Notes: generated by a model from the sequence alone, not told the origin. A stretch of 64,000 nucleotides of DNA from Rhizobium giardinii bv. giardinii H152 (GCF_000379605.1 NZ_KB902578.1:532291-596290), one strand, 5' to 3'. Counted from the stretch's first letter, positions 17,212 through 27,063 are shown. Program-made: numbers and translations.

Positions 17212-17679
17212 ATGAGCTATCTCGCAAAAAATCTGACCAGCGGAGCACGCGAGTTGATCGCGTTCCGCATCGGCGATCAGGAATTCTGCGTCAACATCAT
17301 GTCCGTGCGGGAAATCCGCGGCTGGACACCAGCGACACCGATGCCGCATGCGCCGTCCTATGTGCTCGGCGTCATCAACCTGCGCGGTGCGGTGCTGCCG
17401 ATCATCGATCTTTCGGCGCGGCTTGGAATGAAGCCTGCCGAACCGACCGTGCGCCATGTCATCATCGTTACGCAGGTCAAGAGCAAGATCGTGGGTCTCC
17501 TGGTCGAGGCGGTCTCCGATATTCTGACGATCAGGGACGAGGACATCCAGCCGACACCGGACATGACGTCCGAGTTCGAGCGGACCTTCGCCCGCGGCGT
17601 GCTTGCGATCGAAAAGCGGATGATCTGCCTGATCGAATTGGAAGCCGTCTTCCCCCAGACAGAAAGTGAAGCAGCATGA
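17212..17679 (+). CDS. cheW: chemotaxis coupling protein CheW
   Basis: A 155-residue CheW domain with the usual two beta-barrel lobes. Landmarks are LIAFRIGDQEFCVNIMSVRE at the start, VLGVINLRGAVLPIIDLS in the middle and GLLVEAVSDILTI before the C-terminal helix. It bridges receptors to the CheA regulatory domain. The C-terminal ATG-A overlap with cheR (ATG at 17676 inside the cheW end) points to coupled translation. Confidence 0.95.
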   Translation: MSYLAKNLTSGARELIAFRIGDQEFCVNIMSVREIRGWTPATPMPHAPSYVLGVINLRGAVLPIIDLSARLGMKPAEPTVRHVIIVTQVKSKIVGLLVEAVSDILTIRDEDIQPTPDMTSEFERTFARGVLAIEKRMICLIELEAVFPQTESEAA

Positions 17680-18581
17680 GCATGCCGGCCTTTGACACCA
17701 GATTATCTCCGGACGAGTGCCTGGCGAGTGGCGAATATCCGCTGACCCGCCGCGACCTCGCCGAGATCGCTGCGATGATCTATGCCGACGCCGGCATCTA
17801 CCTGAACGAATCCAAGGCTTCGCTCGTCTATTCGCGCCTGTCGAAGCACATCCGCAATCTCGGCCTCAAGGGGTTTCGCGAGTATTGCCAGCTCGTCTCC
17901 TCGCCGGCCGGTGCCGCCGAGCGGCGCGACATGCTCTCGCATCTGACCACCAACTTCACCCGCTTCTTCCGCGAAAACCATCATTTCGACCACCTGAAGA
18001 CGGATGTTCTGCCAGACCTGCTGAACCGCGCCAAGAATGGCGGCCGGGTGCGCATCTGGTCTGCTGCCTGCTCCGACGGGCAGGAGCCCTATTCGATAGC
18101 CCTCACCGTTCTGTCGATGATGCCGAATGCGGCGGACTACGATTTCCGTATTCTGGCGACCGACATCGATCCGAAGATCCTGGCACTCGCCCGGGCCGGC
18201 GCCTATGATGCGACGGCGCTCGAGACCGTCAGTCCGGCGATGCGCAAACAGTGGTTCTCCGAAACCGCGGTCAACGGCCGCCAGAAGTGGCAGGTCGATG
18301 ATCGCGTCAAGCGGCTCATCACCTTCAACGAACTGAACCTGATGGCCCAGTGGCCGTTCAAGGGGCCGTTCGACGTCATCTTCTGCCGCAACGTCGTCAT
18401 CTATTTCGACGAGCCCACCCAGATGAAAATCTGGTCACGCTTTGCCGGCATGCTCGCGCCCCAGGGACATCTCTATATAGGGCATTCCGAGCGTGTTTCC
18501 GGCGACGCAAAGTCGGTCTTCGACAACATCGGCATTACCACCTACCGCTATACGGGCAAGGCACAGGGAGGACGCTCATGA
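17676..18581 (+). CDS. cheR: chemoreceptor methyltransferase CheR
   Basis: A 301-residue S-adenosylmethionine-dependent methyltransferase that methylates glutamates of chemoreceptors. The N-terminal helical CheR domain ([18 protein letters not shown]) is followed by the Rossmann domain with the SAM motif [24 protein letters not shown] and the catalytic-domain stretch [14 protein letters not shown]. The end [12 protein letters not shown] is typical. Start overlaps cheW and stop overlaps cheB by four bases (ATGA). Confidence 0.96.
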   Translation: MSMPAFDTRLSPDECLASGEYPLTRRDLAEIAAMIYADAGIYLNESKASLVYSRLSKHIRNLGLKGFREYCQLVSSPAGAAERRDMLSHLTTNFTRFFRENHHFDHLKTDVLPDLLNRAKNGGRVRIWSAACSDGQEPYSIALTVLSMMPNAADYDFRILATDIDPKILALARAGAYDATALETVSPAMRKQWFSETAVNGRQKWQVDDRVKRLITFNELNLMAQWPFKGPFDVIFCRNVVIYFDEPTQMKIWSRFAGMLAPQGHLYIGHSERVSGDAKSVFDNIGITTYRYTGKAQGGRS

Positions 18582-19633
18582 GTGCAGCACGCGTTCTTGT
18601 CGTCGATGACTCCGCCACGATGCGGGGATTGATCACGCGTATCCTCAGCAGCGATCCCGAGGTCGAGGTTATCGGTCAGGCGGCCGACGCGATGCAGGCG
18701 CGCCAGGCGATCAAGGATCTCGACCCGGACGTCATCACGCTCGACATCGAGATGCCCAATATGAACGGGCTGGAATTCCTGGATAAAATCATGCGGCTGC
18801 GTCCAATGCCGGTGATCATGGTTTCCACGCTGACGCACAAGGGTGCGGAAGCGACGATTGCCGCATTGGAAATCGGTGCCTTCGATTGCGTCGGAAAGCC
18901 GCTGCCGGGCGATCCCCGTCCTTTCAGCGATCTTGCCGACAAGGTGAAAGCCGCGGCCCGGTCGCAGCGCAAGTATATCATCACCGGCAACAAGGTTGCC
19001 GTGCCCAGCGCCGCCAACGCCAATGCGAGCTCGGATTACAGGGCAGGCAGGAAGATCATCGCCATCGGTTCGTCTACCGGTGGCGTCGAGGCGCTGATTG
19101 CGGTTCTGCAGAAGTTTCCGGCCAATTGCCCGCCGACGGTGATCACGCAGCACATGCCGCACACGTTCACCAAGAGCTTTTCCGAGCGCTTGAACCGCCT
19201 CTGTGCTCCAACCGTGCAGGAAGCGACGGATGGCGCAAGGCTCGAGATCGGAAAGATCTATCTGGCACCGGGTGGCGAACGCCATCTGCAGGTCGTCAAT
19301 CCATCTTCACCGTGCTGCCGTCTGCTGGACCGCGAACCGGTGAATGGCCATCGCCCATCCGTCGATGTGCTGTTCGATTCCGTTGCGGAGCTCGCAGGCC
19401 GCAATGCAGTCGGTGTGATCCTGACCGGAATGGGCCGCGATGGCGCATCTGGTCTCTTGAAAATGCGCCACGCAGGTGCCCGCACATTCGGTCAGAATGA
19501 AAAAACCTGTGTCGTGTATGGAATGCCGAGGGTTGCCTATGAACTGGGCGCCGTCGAAACCCAACTACCCCTCAGCTCAATCGGGGAAGAAGTATTGAAA
19601 AGCACCGCCGCCCGAAGAGAAGGAAGCGAATAA
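18578..19633 (+). CDS. cheB: chemoreceptor methylesterase/deamidase CheB
   Basis: A 351-residue two-domain response regulator. The receiver (about 1-120) has the acidic pair in VVDDSATM and phosphoacceptor Asp56 ([11 protein letters not shown]). The esterase domain (about 160-345) shows the catalytic triad region: Ser in [10 protein letters not shown], His in TQHMPHTF and Asp in [10 protein letters not shown]. It removes receptor methyl groups when phosphorylated by CheA. The ATG at 18578 overlaps the cheR stop; codons upstream in this frame belong to cheR sequence and are not coding. Confidence 0.96.
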   Translation: MSAARVLVVDDSATMRGLITRILSSDPEVEVIGQAADAMQARQAIKDLDPDVITLDIEMPNMNGLEFLDKIMRLRPMPVIMVSTLTHKGAEATIAALEIGAFDCVGKPLPGDPRPFSDLADKVKAAARSQRKYIITGNKVAVPSAANANASSDYRAGRKIIAIGSSTGGVEALIAVLQKFPANCPPTVITQHMPHTFTKSFSERLNRLCAPTVQEATDGARLEIGKIYLAPGGERHLQVVNPSSPCCRLLDREPVNGHRPSVDVLFDSVAELAGRNAVGVILTGMGRDGASGLLKMRHAGARTFGQNEKTCVVYGMPRVAYELGAVETQLPLSSIGEEVLKSTAARREGSE

Positions 19634-19634
19634 G

Positions 19635-20024
19635 ATGTCACTTGCGGAAAAAATCAAAGTTCTGATCGTCGACGATCAGGTCACAAGTCGGCTGCTGCTC
19701 GGTGACGCGCTGCAGCAGCTCGGCTTCAAGCAGATCACGGCTGCCGGCGATGGCGAACAGGGCATGAAGATCATGGCCCAGCAGCCTCATCACCTGGTGA
19801 TCTCGGACTTCAACATGCCGAAGATGGACGGCCTTGGCCTCCTGCAGGCGGTGCGTGCCAATCCAGCGACGAAGAAGGCGGCCTTCATTATCCTGACGGC
19901 GCAGGGCGACCGCGCACTGGTGACCAAGGCAGCCGCGCTCGGCGCCAACAACGTGCTGGCAAAGCCCTTCACGATCGAAAAGATGAAGGCTGCGATCGAG
20001 GCTGTTTTCGGGGCATTGAAATGA
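19635..20024 (+). CDS. cheY2: chemotaxis response regulator CheY2 (motor control)
   Basis: A 129-residue receiver with acidic pair Asp13-Asp14 (LIVDDQ), phosphoacceptor Asp58 ([12 protein letters not shown]), Thr in IILTAQGD and Lys in NVLAKPF. In S. meliloti the homologue, also with Asp58, is the regulator that slows the flagellar motor when phosphorylated. It starts one base after the cheB stop and overlaps cheD by four bases. The pairing with CheY1 in one operon is the rhizobial two-CheY arrangement. Confidence 0.94.
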   Translation: MSLAEKIKVLIVDDQVTSRLLLGDALQQLGFKQITAAGDGEQGMKIMAQQPHHLVISDFNMPKMDGLGLLQAVRANPATKKAAFIILTAQGDRALVTKAAALGANNVLAKPFTIEKMKAAIEAVFGALK

Positions 20025-20575
20025 TCATGGATACCGCGACCAAACGTGTGCATGTCATTCAGGGCGAATGGAAGGTGGTCAGCGATCCGGATGTCGTGCT
20101 TTCGACCATCCTTGGCTCCTGCGTGGCCGCGTGCATGCGTGATCCGGTCGCGGGCGTCGGTGGCATGAACCACTTCCTGCTGCCCGGCTCGGCCGAGGCG
20201 ATGTCCTCGGGCGGTGATGCAACGCGCTATGGCGTGCATCTGATGGAACTGCTGATCAACGGGCTCCTCAAGAAGGGTGCGCGTCGGGAACGGCTGGAAG
20301 CGAAGATCTTCGGTGGTGCGAAGACGATCGCGCGCTTCTCTAACGTCGGCGAGCAGAATGCATTGTTCGCCCGGCAGTTCCTGATGGACGAAGGCATCAA
20401 GGTGGTCGGTGAGAGCACCGGCGGCGATCACGGCCGCAAGCTCGAATATTGGCCCCTCAGTGGCCGCGCCCGCCAATATGCGTTGACGGGCGTGGAAGCG
20501 CAAAAGGCCGTGGCCCAGGAGCAGCGCCCCCGGCCTGCACCGAAGCCAGCCGACAACACGATCGAGTTTTTCTAG
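20021..20575 (+). CDS. cheD: chemoreceptor glutamine deamidase CheD
   Basis: A 184-residue CheD. The catalytic Cys34 ([10 protein letters not shown]) and His51 (GGMNHFLLP) are present, as are [16 protein letters not shown] and [10 protein letters not shown]. It deamidates receptor glutamines and may have a phosphatase-related role. It begins inside the cheY2 stop (ATGA); an ATG two codons later (20027) is also possible. The Pro/Arg-rich tail ends in NTIEFF. A 112-nt gap, including a GGATTTCC/GGAAATCC inverted repeat, separates it from cheT. Confidence 0.94.
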   Translation: MIMDTATKRVHVIQGEWKVVSDPDVVLSTILGSCVAACMRDPVAGVGGMNHFLLPGSAEAMSSGGDATRYGVHLMELLINGLLKKGARRERLEAKIFGGAKTIARFSNVGEQNALFARQFLMDEGIKVVGESTGGDHGRKLEYWPLSGRARQYALTGVEAQKAVAQEQRPRPAPKPADNTIEFF

Positions 20576-20687
20576 CGCTTGGGCGGCGGCCTGGGATTTC
20601 CGTCCCGGGCGTGGCTTTGGCAAATTGTATAGCGTAGGCCGTCAGGGAAATCCGGGACGGCAGTTGCTGCCAGCGTGAGGGCGAGTA

Positions 20688-21080
20688 ATGCGAACTGAAT
20701 TGAAGAGCCATATGCCTCACGTAGACGAGGCGCTCCCGGATGTGATGATGCGCATCGTCTCCGAGCTCTATGACGTGGCTTATCTGATCGAGCGGATCGA
20801 ACCGATGTTGAGCGATATCCACGGTGAAGCTGTTCTGGATTCAGCCGACCGTATCAAGGTTCTGCAGGGGATCGATCTCGCCGTTCAGAAGACACGCGGT
20901 CTTGCCGAATTCATCGACACTGTGACGGCGGCCATTCCGCAGCACTGGCTGGTTGACGTGACAACCGCCCTCAACCTGGTCAAGCTGGCAGACATGCAGA
21001 AATCGCTTGGCAACGGCTTGCTTCGGCACGGTCATTCACAGCCACTGACAGAAGCCGCCGGCGATTTCGAAGCCTTCTAG
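20688..21080 (+). CDS. cheT: chemotaxis protein CheT, CheZ-like
   Basis: A 130-residue, mostly helical acidic protein with no classical domain. It contains D63-LAV-Q67 (GIDLAVQKT), which fits the DxxxQ signature used by CheZ/CheX-type phosphatases. The S. meliloti gene in this position has been named cheT and tied to signal termination and CheR binding (from memory of the literature). A GAGGGCGAG site precedes the ATG. It is last in the che operon. The motif is short, so the phosphatase role is plausible but not proven by sequence. Confidence 0.82.
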   Translation: MRTELKSHMPHVDEALPDVMMRIVSELYDVAYLIERIEPMLSDIHGEAVLDSADRIKVLQGIDLAVQKTRGLAEFIDTVTAAIPQHWLVDVTTALNLVKLADMQKSLGNGLLRHGHSQPLTEAAGDFEAF

Positions 21081-21378
21081 GCGCAGCTGCATTTTCCTTC
21101 GATTCGCTAACCGCCGCCTTGGTCGTCGCACTGAGGCGGCGGTCGCGTTTTGTGCCGTCCTTCCCGAAATCGGTTTTTGCACTGCGGTCAAAAGCAGGCC
21201 TTCAAGACAAGTTCGCGCAAGTTTCGTTTCCTAGTGTGCCAATCGGGGTTGGTAGATTTGGCGTGATTTGACGAAGGCCACGGACCGAATCGATCCGACA
21301 ATCCCGAATGTTTGGATCTGTGCATGTCCCGGGCGATGTTGCCGGTAGGGAACATGCGCCACTGGGTGCGGAAACAGA
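21081..21378. promoter_or_regulatory. fliF promoter region with flagellar box
   Basis: This 298-nt gap has no gene. At 21211-21234 it carries GTTCGCGCAAG, six bases, TTCCTAG, the best copy of an element that recurs upstream of six other flagellar operons. Closer to fliF is an inverted pair GCATGT (21322-21327) / ACATGC (21352-21357) that brackets GCCGGTAG, a partial match to the flagellin-type element. Which part is the core promoter cannot be told from sequence. Confidence 0.55.
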
Positions 21379-23067
21379 ATGAATCTGTTGGATCAACTTT
21401 CGACGGTCACGAAAAACCTGGCAAGTCTCGGCCAGGGCAAGCTGATCGCGCTGATAGCGGCCGGCGTCGTCGCAGTCGGGATCGTTCTCGCTGCCGGCCT
21501 TTATGTCAACAAGCCATCCTATGAGACGCTTTATGTTGGGCTCGAAAGCAGCGACCTCAATCAGGTCAGCGTCGCGCTCGCCGAAGCGAATATCGACTTT
21601 GCCGTGGGGGCTGATGGGTCGAGCGTGCAGGTGCCGGTCGGCATGACGGGCAAGGCTCGCCTCTATCTCGCCGAGCGCGGCCTGCCCAACAGCGCCAACG
21701 CCGGTTACGAACTCTTCGACAATGTCGGCTCGCTGGGCCTTACCTCCTTCATGCAGGAAGTCACCCGCGTCCGTGCGCTCGAGGGCGAAATCGCCCGCAC
21801 CATCCAGCAGATTTCCGGAATTGCCGCCGCCCGCGTCCACATCGTCATGGCCGACCGGGGCAGCTTCCGCAAGACGGAACAGAAGCCGACGGCCTCGGTG
21901 ATGATCCGGGCGAGCGCCAACATCGGCCGCAACGCTGCAGCATCCATCCGCCATCTGGTGGCTTCGTCCGTTCCGGGCTTGAGCATCGATGACGTCACCA
22001 TCCTCGATTCCGCCGGCCAGCTTCTGGCCTCCGGCGATGATCCTGCCAACAGCGCCATGAATCAGTCGCTGGGCATCGTCCAGAATGTTCAGCAGGAAAT
22101 CGAAAGCAATATCGACAAGGCGCTCGCACCTTTCCTCGGTATGGACAACTTCCGCGCCAGCGTCACCGCCCAGCTGAACACCGATACCCAGCAGATCCAG
22201 GAAACGGTCTTCGATCCGGAATCCCGCGTCGAGCGCTCGACCCGTATCACCAAGGAAGAACAGAAATCCAGCCAGCAGCAGGCGGACAACGCAGCGACCG
22301 TACAGCAGAACGTTCCACAGGCAGCACCGCAGGGCAACACGACCGGACCTCAGTCGAACGACCAGACCGAGAAGAAGGAAGAGCAGACCAACTACGAAAT
22401 CAACTCGAAGACTGTAGCGACGGTCAAAAGCAGCTATACGGTCGAGAAACTCTCCGTCGCCGTGGTGGTCAACCGCGGCCGCGTTGCCGCCATGGTCGGC
22501 GAAGGCGCCGACCAGGCGAAGATCGACGCCTATATCAAGGACATGCAGAAGATCGTCGCGTCGGCCGTCGGCCTCGATCCAGCTCGCGGCGACGTGATCA
22601 CGCTGACCGCCATGGACTTCGTCAACACGCAGCTGCTCGACGAGCCGGTCTCAGGTCCGGGCATCATGGAAACGCTGACCCGCAATCTCGGTGGCATCAT
22701 CAACGCGCTTGCCTTCGTCGCGGTCGCAGTCGTGGTCGTCTGGATGGGCATGCGTCCGCTGGCCCGCTCGATGGGAATCGGCACGGGTGCCACGGCTCTT
22801 GCCGAGAACGAAGCCGTCGGCCTCGAGCTGCCGGACTTCTCGCCTGCCACGACGGGTGCTGCGGGCGGGGCGCTGATGGAAGGCTTCGGTTCCGACTTCG
22901 GGTTCGACAGCACCGACGACCTGCTCAGCCTCGGCGACGACAGCGAAGGCGGGTTCAATCGCCGGGTCAAGGAAGGCCCCGAACGCAGGCTTGCCCGCAT
23001 GGTCGAGATCAGCGAGGAGCGCGCCGCCAAGATCCTTCGCAAGTGGGTTGCAGAAAAGGCGGCTTAG
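21379..23067 (+). CDS. fliF: flagellar MS-ring protein FliF
   Basis: A 562-residue protein that forms the MS ring in the inner membrane. Membrane segments lie at about residues 21-41 (KLIALIAAGVVAVGIVLAAG) and 437-458. Between them are the ring-building YscJ-like domains (YVGLESSDLNQVSVALAEAN; VTRVRALEGEIARTIQQI; ASVMIRASANIGRNAAASIR). A Gln/Asn-rich loop near residues 295-340 separates the C-terminal periplasmic part. The cytoplasmic C-terminus (VEISEERAAKILRKWV) is the FliG-binding tail. Length is normal for the family. No strong ribosome-binding site precedes the ATG. Confidence 0.96.
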   Translation: MNLLDQLSTVTKNLASLGQGKLIALIAAGVVAVGIVLAAGLYVNKPSYETLYVGLESSDLNQVSVALAEANIDFAVGADGSSVQVPVGMTGKARLYLAERGLPNSANAGYELFDNVGSLGLTSFMQEVTRVRALEGEIARTIQQISGIAAARVHIVMADRGSFRKTEQKPTASVMIRASANIGRNAAASIRHLVASSVPGLSIDDVTILDSAGQLLASGDDPANSAMNQSLGIVQNVQQEIESNIDKALAPFLGMDNFRASVTAQLNTDTQQIQETVFDPESRVERSTRITKEEQKSSQQQADNAATVQQNVPQAAPQGNTTGPQSNDQTEKKEEQTNYEINSKTVATVKSSYTVEKLSVAVVVNRGRVAAMVGEGADQAKIDAYIKDMQKIVASAVGLDPARGDVITLTAMDFVNTQLLDEPVSGPGIMETLTRNLGGIINALAFVAVAVVVVWMGMRPLARSMGIGTGATALAENEAVGLELPDFSPATTGAAGGALMEGFGSDFGFDSTDDLLSLGDDSEGGFNRRVKEGPERRLARMVEISEERAAKILRKWVAEKAA

Positions 23068-23096
23068 CCTTCGTCCGACATGGGCCGCGAAATACC

Positions 23097-23121
23097 AACC
23101 CGCCGTTCAGGCGGGTTTTTC
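23097..23121 (+). terminator. rho-independent terminator after fliF
   Basis: ACCCGCC-GTTCA-GGCGGGT followed by TTTTTCTT. A 7-bp GC-rich stem, short loop and T tract, 30 nt after the fliF stop codon. fliF is therefore probably transcribed alone, separately from visN. Confidence 0.88.
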
Positions 23122-23883
23122 TTCGGGAAGCGCCGCTCGGCCTGCCGGAAATAGACGCCTGCCCATTTCCTGTATTGCCGGATGCCTTTGGCGGCTTTGC
23201 AAGAATCGCGAGGCGACAGGTCAACGTAACGCCACGCGCCGGGATTCGTTATATTTAACCAACGGTTAATTTCCGCCCGAAGGCGGAGGCTTTGGTCTGA
23301 GATTTTGTCAGCCGCGTGCCATGTATTGATTCCAGAAATCGGGAGGAGTGCGAAATTATAGAAATATTACAGCAATACTATTTAGATTTATACTTTGGAT
23401 GCCATGGCCAAGCGGGAAAATAGACATCAAAGGCGCTGATGCAATTCCGCAACAGCGCCGAAAAACAAATAAGAAAAGAGAAGAAACGACAAATTCGATT
23501 TGGCTTGCTGACGCTGGTTTAAGGAGCGTTTTTTCCGGGAACCGTGCCAATGTTGCGCCCGCCAGTTTGCTGGAAAATGCCGACAAGAAAAATTCTACAA
23601 ATAAAAATCGTTTAATGTCAGATAATTAGGATATATCCTGTTTTAGGCATTCATTTTCGATCGGTATGCGGACCTGTCGATTTCGAATCGCTCCATGAAA
23701 CCCGCCAAAAGTAAATCACGAGAAGGGGGGTAGTAGTTTTTCGCGGGGAGCGATGTACATTTTGTGTAGTGATTCGCGTACTAATTTGCGTCGGGTTAAG
23801 GAAAGCGGAATGCCTTGATCCGGGTGTCGGCGGCGGCAAACAGCGCTTGAATGAGCACGGACGAATCCATCAGGGGTAATGTC
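23122..23883. promoter_or_regulatory. long AT-rich region upstream of visN
   Basis: About 760 bases with no gene that I can support. It contains TTAACC-AAC-GGTTAA (23255-23269), a small hairpin TCCGCC-CGAA-GGCGGA (23272-23287) and a perfect 12-nt palindrome AGGATATATCCT (23628-23639). From about 23340 to 23640 the sequence is far richer in A and T than the flanking genes. It probably carries the visNR promoter and binding sites for upstream regulators. A 93-codon open frame inside it lacks normal codon use for this genome. Confidence 0.5.
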
Positions 23884-24624
23884 ATGGATTCTCTACAGAC
23901 AGAGATCGCAATCTGGCCGGTGCCGGTCGTTTCGGTGCGCGGCGCCGGACGAGGATTTTCGAAAGAACAACTGATCCGCAGGCTCGGCGAGTTTGCGGAA
24001 CGTGGCAACCTCAGCAAGGGGCTTGCCGCGTTGACGGAATATGTCGGGGCCACCCACTATCTTCTGGCTCGCTATGATCTGTCGCAAGACGACGGTCTGG
24101 ATTTCGTCGTGTGCTCGGATTGGCCGTTCGACGTGGTCAAGCGGCTCGGCAAGGTGCTGTCGCAGCTCCATTCCAAAACCAACGAGATGGAGAAATGTCT
24201 TTCCGTCATGCAGCCTGTCTTCATGGGCCTGCCGGATGACATCGACGTCAGCCGCGGCATCAGCCGCGAGTATTGTGCCGTCACCTTCAACGTCGGTCGC
24301 GCCCGCCTGTCCCTGATGCTGCTCTTCCCCCAGGATGTCATTCTCTCGCAAGAAAGCTTGAGGGATGTCGGTCTGCTGGCCGGATATTTCGCGAGCTTTA
24401 CCAAGGAGCACGGCACCCGCGTCGATCGAGAATTCGAACTGACGGAACGCGAGCTCGAATGCCTCTTCTGGATTGCCGAGGGCAAGACCAGCGACGAGAT
24501 TGCCGTCATCCTTGGCATCTCCCGCAACACCATCAACAACTACATCACCAGCGTGATGCGCAAGACCGCGACGAAGACCCGTTCCGAGGCGATCGCCTAC
24601 GCTGTTCGCAACAACCTCGTCTAG
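23884..24624 (+). CDS. visN: LuxR-type motility master regulator VisN
   Basis: A 246-residue regulator: an N-terminal autoinducer-domain-like sensor region (about 20-170) and a C-terminal LuxR helix-turn-helix (LTERELECLFWIAEGKTSDE, then IAVILGISRNTINNYITSVM). VisN and VisR act together at the top of the rhizobial flagellar cascade and switch on rem. The ATG at 23884 is preferred because AGGGG lies about 7 nt upstream; an in-frame ATG at 23851 has no such site. visR follows 10 nt after the stop. The sensor ligand is unknown. Confidence 0.93.
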   Translation: MDSLQTEIAIWPVPVVSVRGAGRGFSKEQLIRRLGEFAERGNLSKGLAALTEYVGATHYLLARYDLSQDDGLDFVVCSDWPFDVVKRLGKVLSQLHSKTNEMEKCLSVMQPVFMGLPDDIDVSRGISREYCAVTFNVGRARLSLMLLFPQDVILSQESLRDVGLLAGYFASFTKEHGTRVDREFELTERELECLFWIAEGKTSDEIAVILGISRNTINNYITSVMRKTATKTRSEAIAYAVRNNLV

Positions 24625-24634
24625 GAATGCGGCC

Positions 24635-25381
24635 ATGACCTTTTTCCTCTCGAATACCCGCGCCGCAGATGACCACAAGGGAGGACGGCTGCAAGCCAGG
24701 GCGTCTCGGGCGGCAACGCTCGTTACCCGGCTGCAAGGCATGCAGAAGCAGATCAACGCCAAGAACTTCTCGGTGCTGCGGTTGAACGGAAACGGCCTGC
24801 CTGCGTCATGCAAGCTGACTTGCGCGCTCGACAACTGGGGCGCCGCGGCCGAAGCCATGACACGCGAACTGGTGGCGGCCTATGGCGGCGAAATGCTTCA
24901 GCATCTGGATGTCTCGCTGCTGCCGCTTCTGTGGAACGGCATGGGCGAGCACCAAACTGCGGAGGCGCCGGATTTCGGTCGATTCACCCGTCGGCTGGAG
25001 GCGCGCCTTTTGCCCTATTGCGGCATTGCCCTGCCGGTCAGGCTCGGCGCACAGGGCAATGGCTATGTCGTGTTCACCGGCAGCTACATCGACCTGACGA
25101 GCGAGGTCATCATCGATCTGCACGGCCGCGCCTGCCAGATCATGACCGATCTGCTTGCCGCCGACGAGCGGCGCATGCTGCCGGCCGAAGCGCTGAGCGA
25201 CCGCGAGATCGGCTGCCTGCAGATGGCCGGCGATGGCTATATCAGCGAAGAGATCGCCGAGAAGATGGGGCTGTCGGTGCATACGGTCAATGCCTACCTC
25301 GGCGCAGCAACGACCAAGCTGGATTCGGTCAACAGAATCCAGGCGATCGCGAAGGCCATTCGTCTCGGTTATATCAGCTGA
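24635..25381 (+). CDS. visR: LuxR-type motility master regulator VisR
   Basis: A 248-residue partner of VisN with a divergent sensor half and a C-terminal LuxR-type helix-turn-helix (LSDREIGCLQMAGDGYISEE, then IAEKMGLSVHTVNAYLGAAT). The two are thought to work as a heterodimer. It is cotranscribed with visN. The N-terminal segment before residue 30 is basic and low in structure (KGGRLQARASRAATLVTRLQ). It ends convergently with the minus-strand flhB unit, with 35 nt between. Confidence 0.92.
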   Translation: MTFFLSNTRAADDHKGGRLQARASRAATLVTRLQGMQKQINAKNFSVLRLNGNGLPASCKLTCALDNWGAAAEAMTRELVAAYGGEMLQHLDVSLLPLLWNGMGEHQTAEAPDFGRFTRRLEARLLPYCGIALPVRLGAQGNGYVVFTGSYIDLTSEVIIDLHGRACQIMTDLLAADERRMLPAEALSDREIGCLQMAGDGYISEEIAEKMGLSVHTVNAYLGAATTKLDSVNRIQAIAKAIRLGYIS

Positions 25382-25416
25382 TTGGATTATTGGCCGTCAT
25401 GGCCGGTTATCGCCGC

Positions 25417-25857
25417 TCAAATCGCAAGGGCGGTCGGATAGGATTTTACGAATTTCGCAGCGTTGAGGCTGTTTGCCAGGAACGCAGTATTCTCGTCCGG
25501 ATCGCTGGACGGGCTCTTGAATGCGATATGGTTGATCTCGAGGCCGGCGGTATCCTTGCCGAGCGCCAGCCGGGCATAGACCGTCACGCCGTCCGGCTTC
25601 AACTCGAGATCGAGCGAGATTTCCGGTTCGGTATCCCAGTCAAGCGTGTAGTTGCCGCCGATACCGAAATTTACCGTGCCGGGAAGAAAATAGAGCTCCG
25701 CCGCGGAGGAAACCAGGTCGGCGAGGCTACCGTGTGATTCAAAACGAAGCAGCGCGATATAGTCGGCCGCATCGATCAGACGCAATTCGGTCGCAACAGG
25801 ACGAATAGCATCGGCTACAATTTTTTCGCGCTGTTCGGAATATTCGCATTTTTTCAT
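25417..25857 (-). CDS. conserved hypothetical protein cotranscribed with flhB
   Basis: A 146-residue soluble acidic protein with no recognised domain. It has a predicted mix of helices at the start (CEYSEQREKIVADAIRPVAT) and beta strands later (EISLDLELKPDGVTVYARL). Its ATG lies 5 nt after the flhB stop on the same strand, so it belongs to the flhB transcript. No signal peptide or membrane segment is visible. The position suggests a flagellar accessory role, but the sequence does not say which. Confidence 0.75.
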   Translation of the reverse strand: MKKCEYSEQREKIVADAIRPVATELRLIDAADYIALLRFESHGSLADLVSSAAELYFLPGTVNFGIGGNYTLDWDTEPEISLDLELKPDGVTVYARLALGKDTAGLEINHIAFKSPSSDPDENTAFLANSLNAAKFVKSYPTALAI

Positions 25858-25862
25858 GTCTT

Positions 25863-26939
25863 TTACGTCACCCGTTTCGGCTGCGTGGCATAGATCCGGT
25901 GGATGAGTTCGGCGACTGCCTTATAAAACACCGGTGGAATCACACTATCAACCGAGACTTGCGCAAACATTGAGCGTGCGAGAGGCGGGTCCTCAAAAAC
26001 GGGGATACCGTTCTCCTCTGCAATCTCGCGGATTTTCAGCGCGACAAGGTCCTGTCCCTTCGCGACGACGACCGGCGCATCGCCTTCCTCGCGCATGTAG
26101 CGGAGCGCGACGGCATAGTGGGTCGGGTTGGCGATGACGAGCGTGGCACGCGGAACAGAGGTGATCATGCGCCGGCGGGCGCGGTCGCGAGCGATCGAAC
26201 GCAGCCGGGCGCGGACGATCGGGTCGCCCTGCGACTGCTTCAGCTCTTCCTTGACCTCCTGCTTGGTCATTCTGAGTTCGGTGTACCAGTGGTACCGTGT
26301 CCAGAAAAAATCCACGGCGGCGATGAGGCAGGTCGAGATCAGGATGACGATCATGATCTGGTTGAGATCGCCGGACATCGTCGCGAGGATTGTCAGCGGA
26401 TCGGAGAACATCGAATCGAGCGTGGCGTAGTAGTCGTTCCAGAGCGTCAGGACGATGATGATCGAGACGACCAGGATCTTGAACAGCGCCTTGGCGAATT
26501 CGACGAGGCCCTGGATGCCGTAAATCCGCTTCAAGCCGGCCATCGGCGAAATGCGATTCAGTTTCGGCGCGATCCGGTCGAACACCGGTGTTGGAAGATT
26601 CTGCAGGATGGACGAGCCGACGCCGAACACGATCAGCAGCGTGAAGAACGGGATCATCAGCGCGCTCGCCTTCCAGAGAAGATGCGAGACAAGCGCCACC
26701 ACGTCCGTCGCGGTGTCGATGCGCCACGCTTCGGGTTGCTCGAAGATGTCCTTGAGCGATTCGGCGACGGTTGAAAAACCCTGGGGGAGAAAGAAGACGA
26801 TGAAAATATAGGTGGCGACGACCGATGCGAACATCGTCACCTCGCGCGAGAAGGGCGTGTTGCCCTTCTCTATGGCGTCGTTCATTTTCTTTTCAGACGG
26901 CGATTCTGTTTTGCTGTCTTTGTCCTGATCGTCCGACAT
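25863..26939 (-). CDS. flhB: flagellar export switch protein FlhB
   Basis: A 358-residue inner-membrane component of the flagellar type III export gate, with four hydrophobic segments between about residues 35 and 210. The cytoplasmic domain holds the self-cleavage site NPTH (residues 271-274, [14 protein letters not shown]), which switches export from hook to filament substrates. The ATG at 26939 starts [18 protein letters not shown], the usual charged N-terminus; codons upstream are not coding-like. Length matches the family. Confidence 0.95.
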   Translation of the reverse strand: MSDDQDKDSKTESPSEKKMNDAIEKGNTPFSREVTMFASVVATYIFIVFFLPQGFSTVAESLKDIFEQPEAWRIDTATDVVALVSHLLWKASALMIPFFTLLIVFGVGSSILQNLPTPVFDRIAPKLNRISPMAGLKRIYGIQGLVEFAKALFKILVVSIIIVLTLWNDYYATLDSMFSDPLTILATMSGDLNQIMIVILISTCLIAAVDFFWTRYHWYTELRMTKQEVKEELKQSQGDPIVRARLRSIARDRARRRMITSVPRATLVIANPTHYAVALRYMREEGDAPVVVAKGQDLVALKIREIAEENGIPVFEDPPLARSMFAQVSVDSVIPPVFYKAVAELIHRIYATQPKRVT

Positions 26940-27063
26940 CGGATGAAGATCTCTTGCTCCTGAGGGCGGCCGCTGCCGTCTCGCGGTTGTGGGCCGAGGT
27001 CGCGGAGGATGCAAGAAAGTTATGCGCGGAATCGCGGTGCTTCACAGAAACAGAGATGGAGGC

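Noticed and set aside
23348-23629. A 93-codon frame in the AT-rich region before visN
   Set aside because: Composition and codon use are unlike the genome's genes, there is no ribosome-binding site, and the product is low-complexity with many Asn and Lys codons expected from AT-rich DNA.
26985-27040. A flagellar box before flhB on the minus strand (TTCCGCGCATA, then TGCATCC)
   Set aside because: The core CAAG is missing and the spacing is off by one. flhB may be read from another promoter that I cannot identify.
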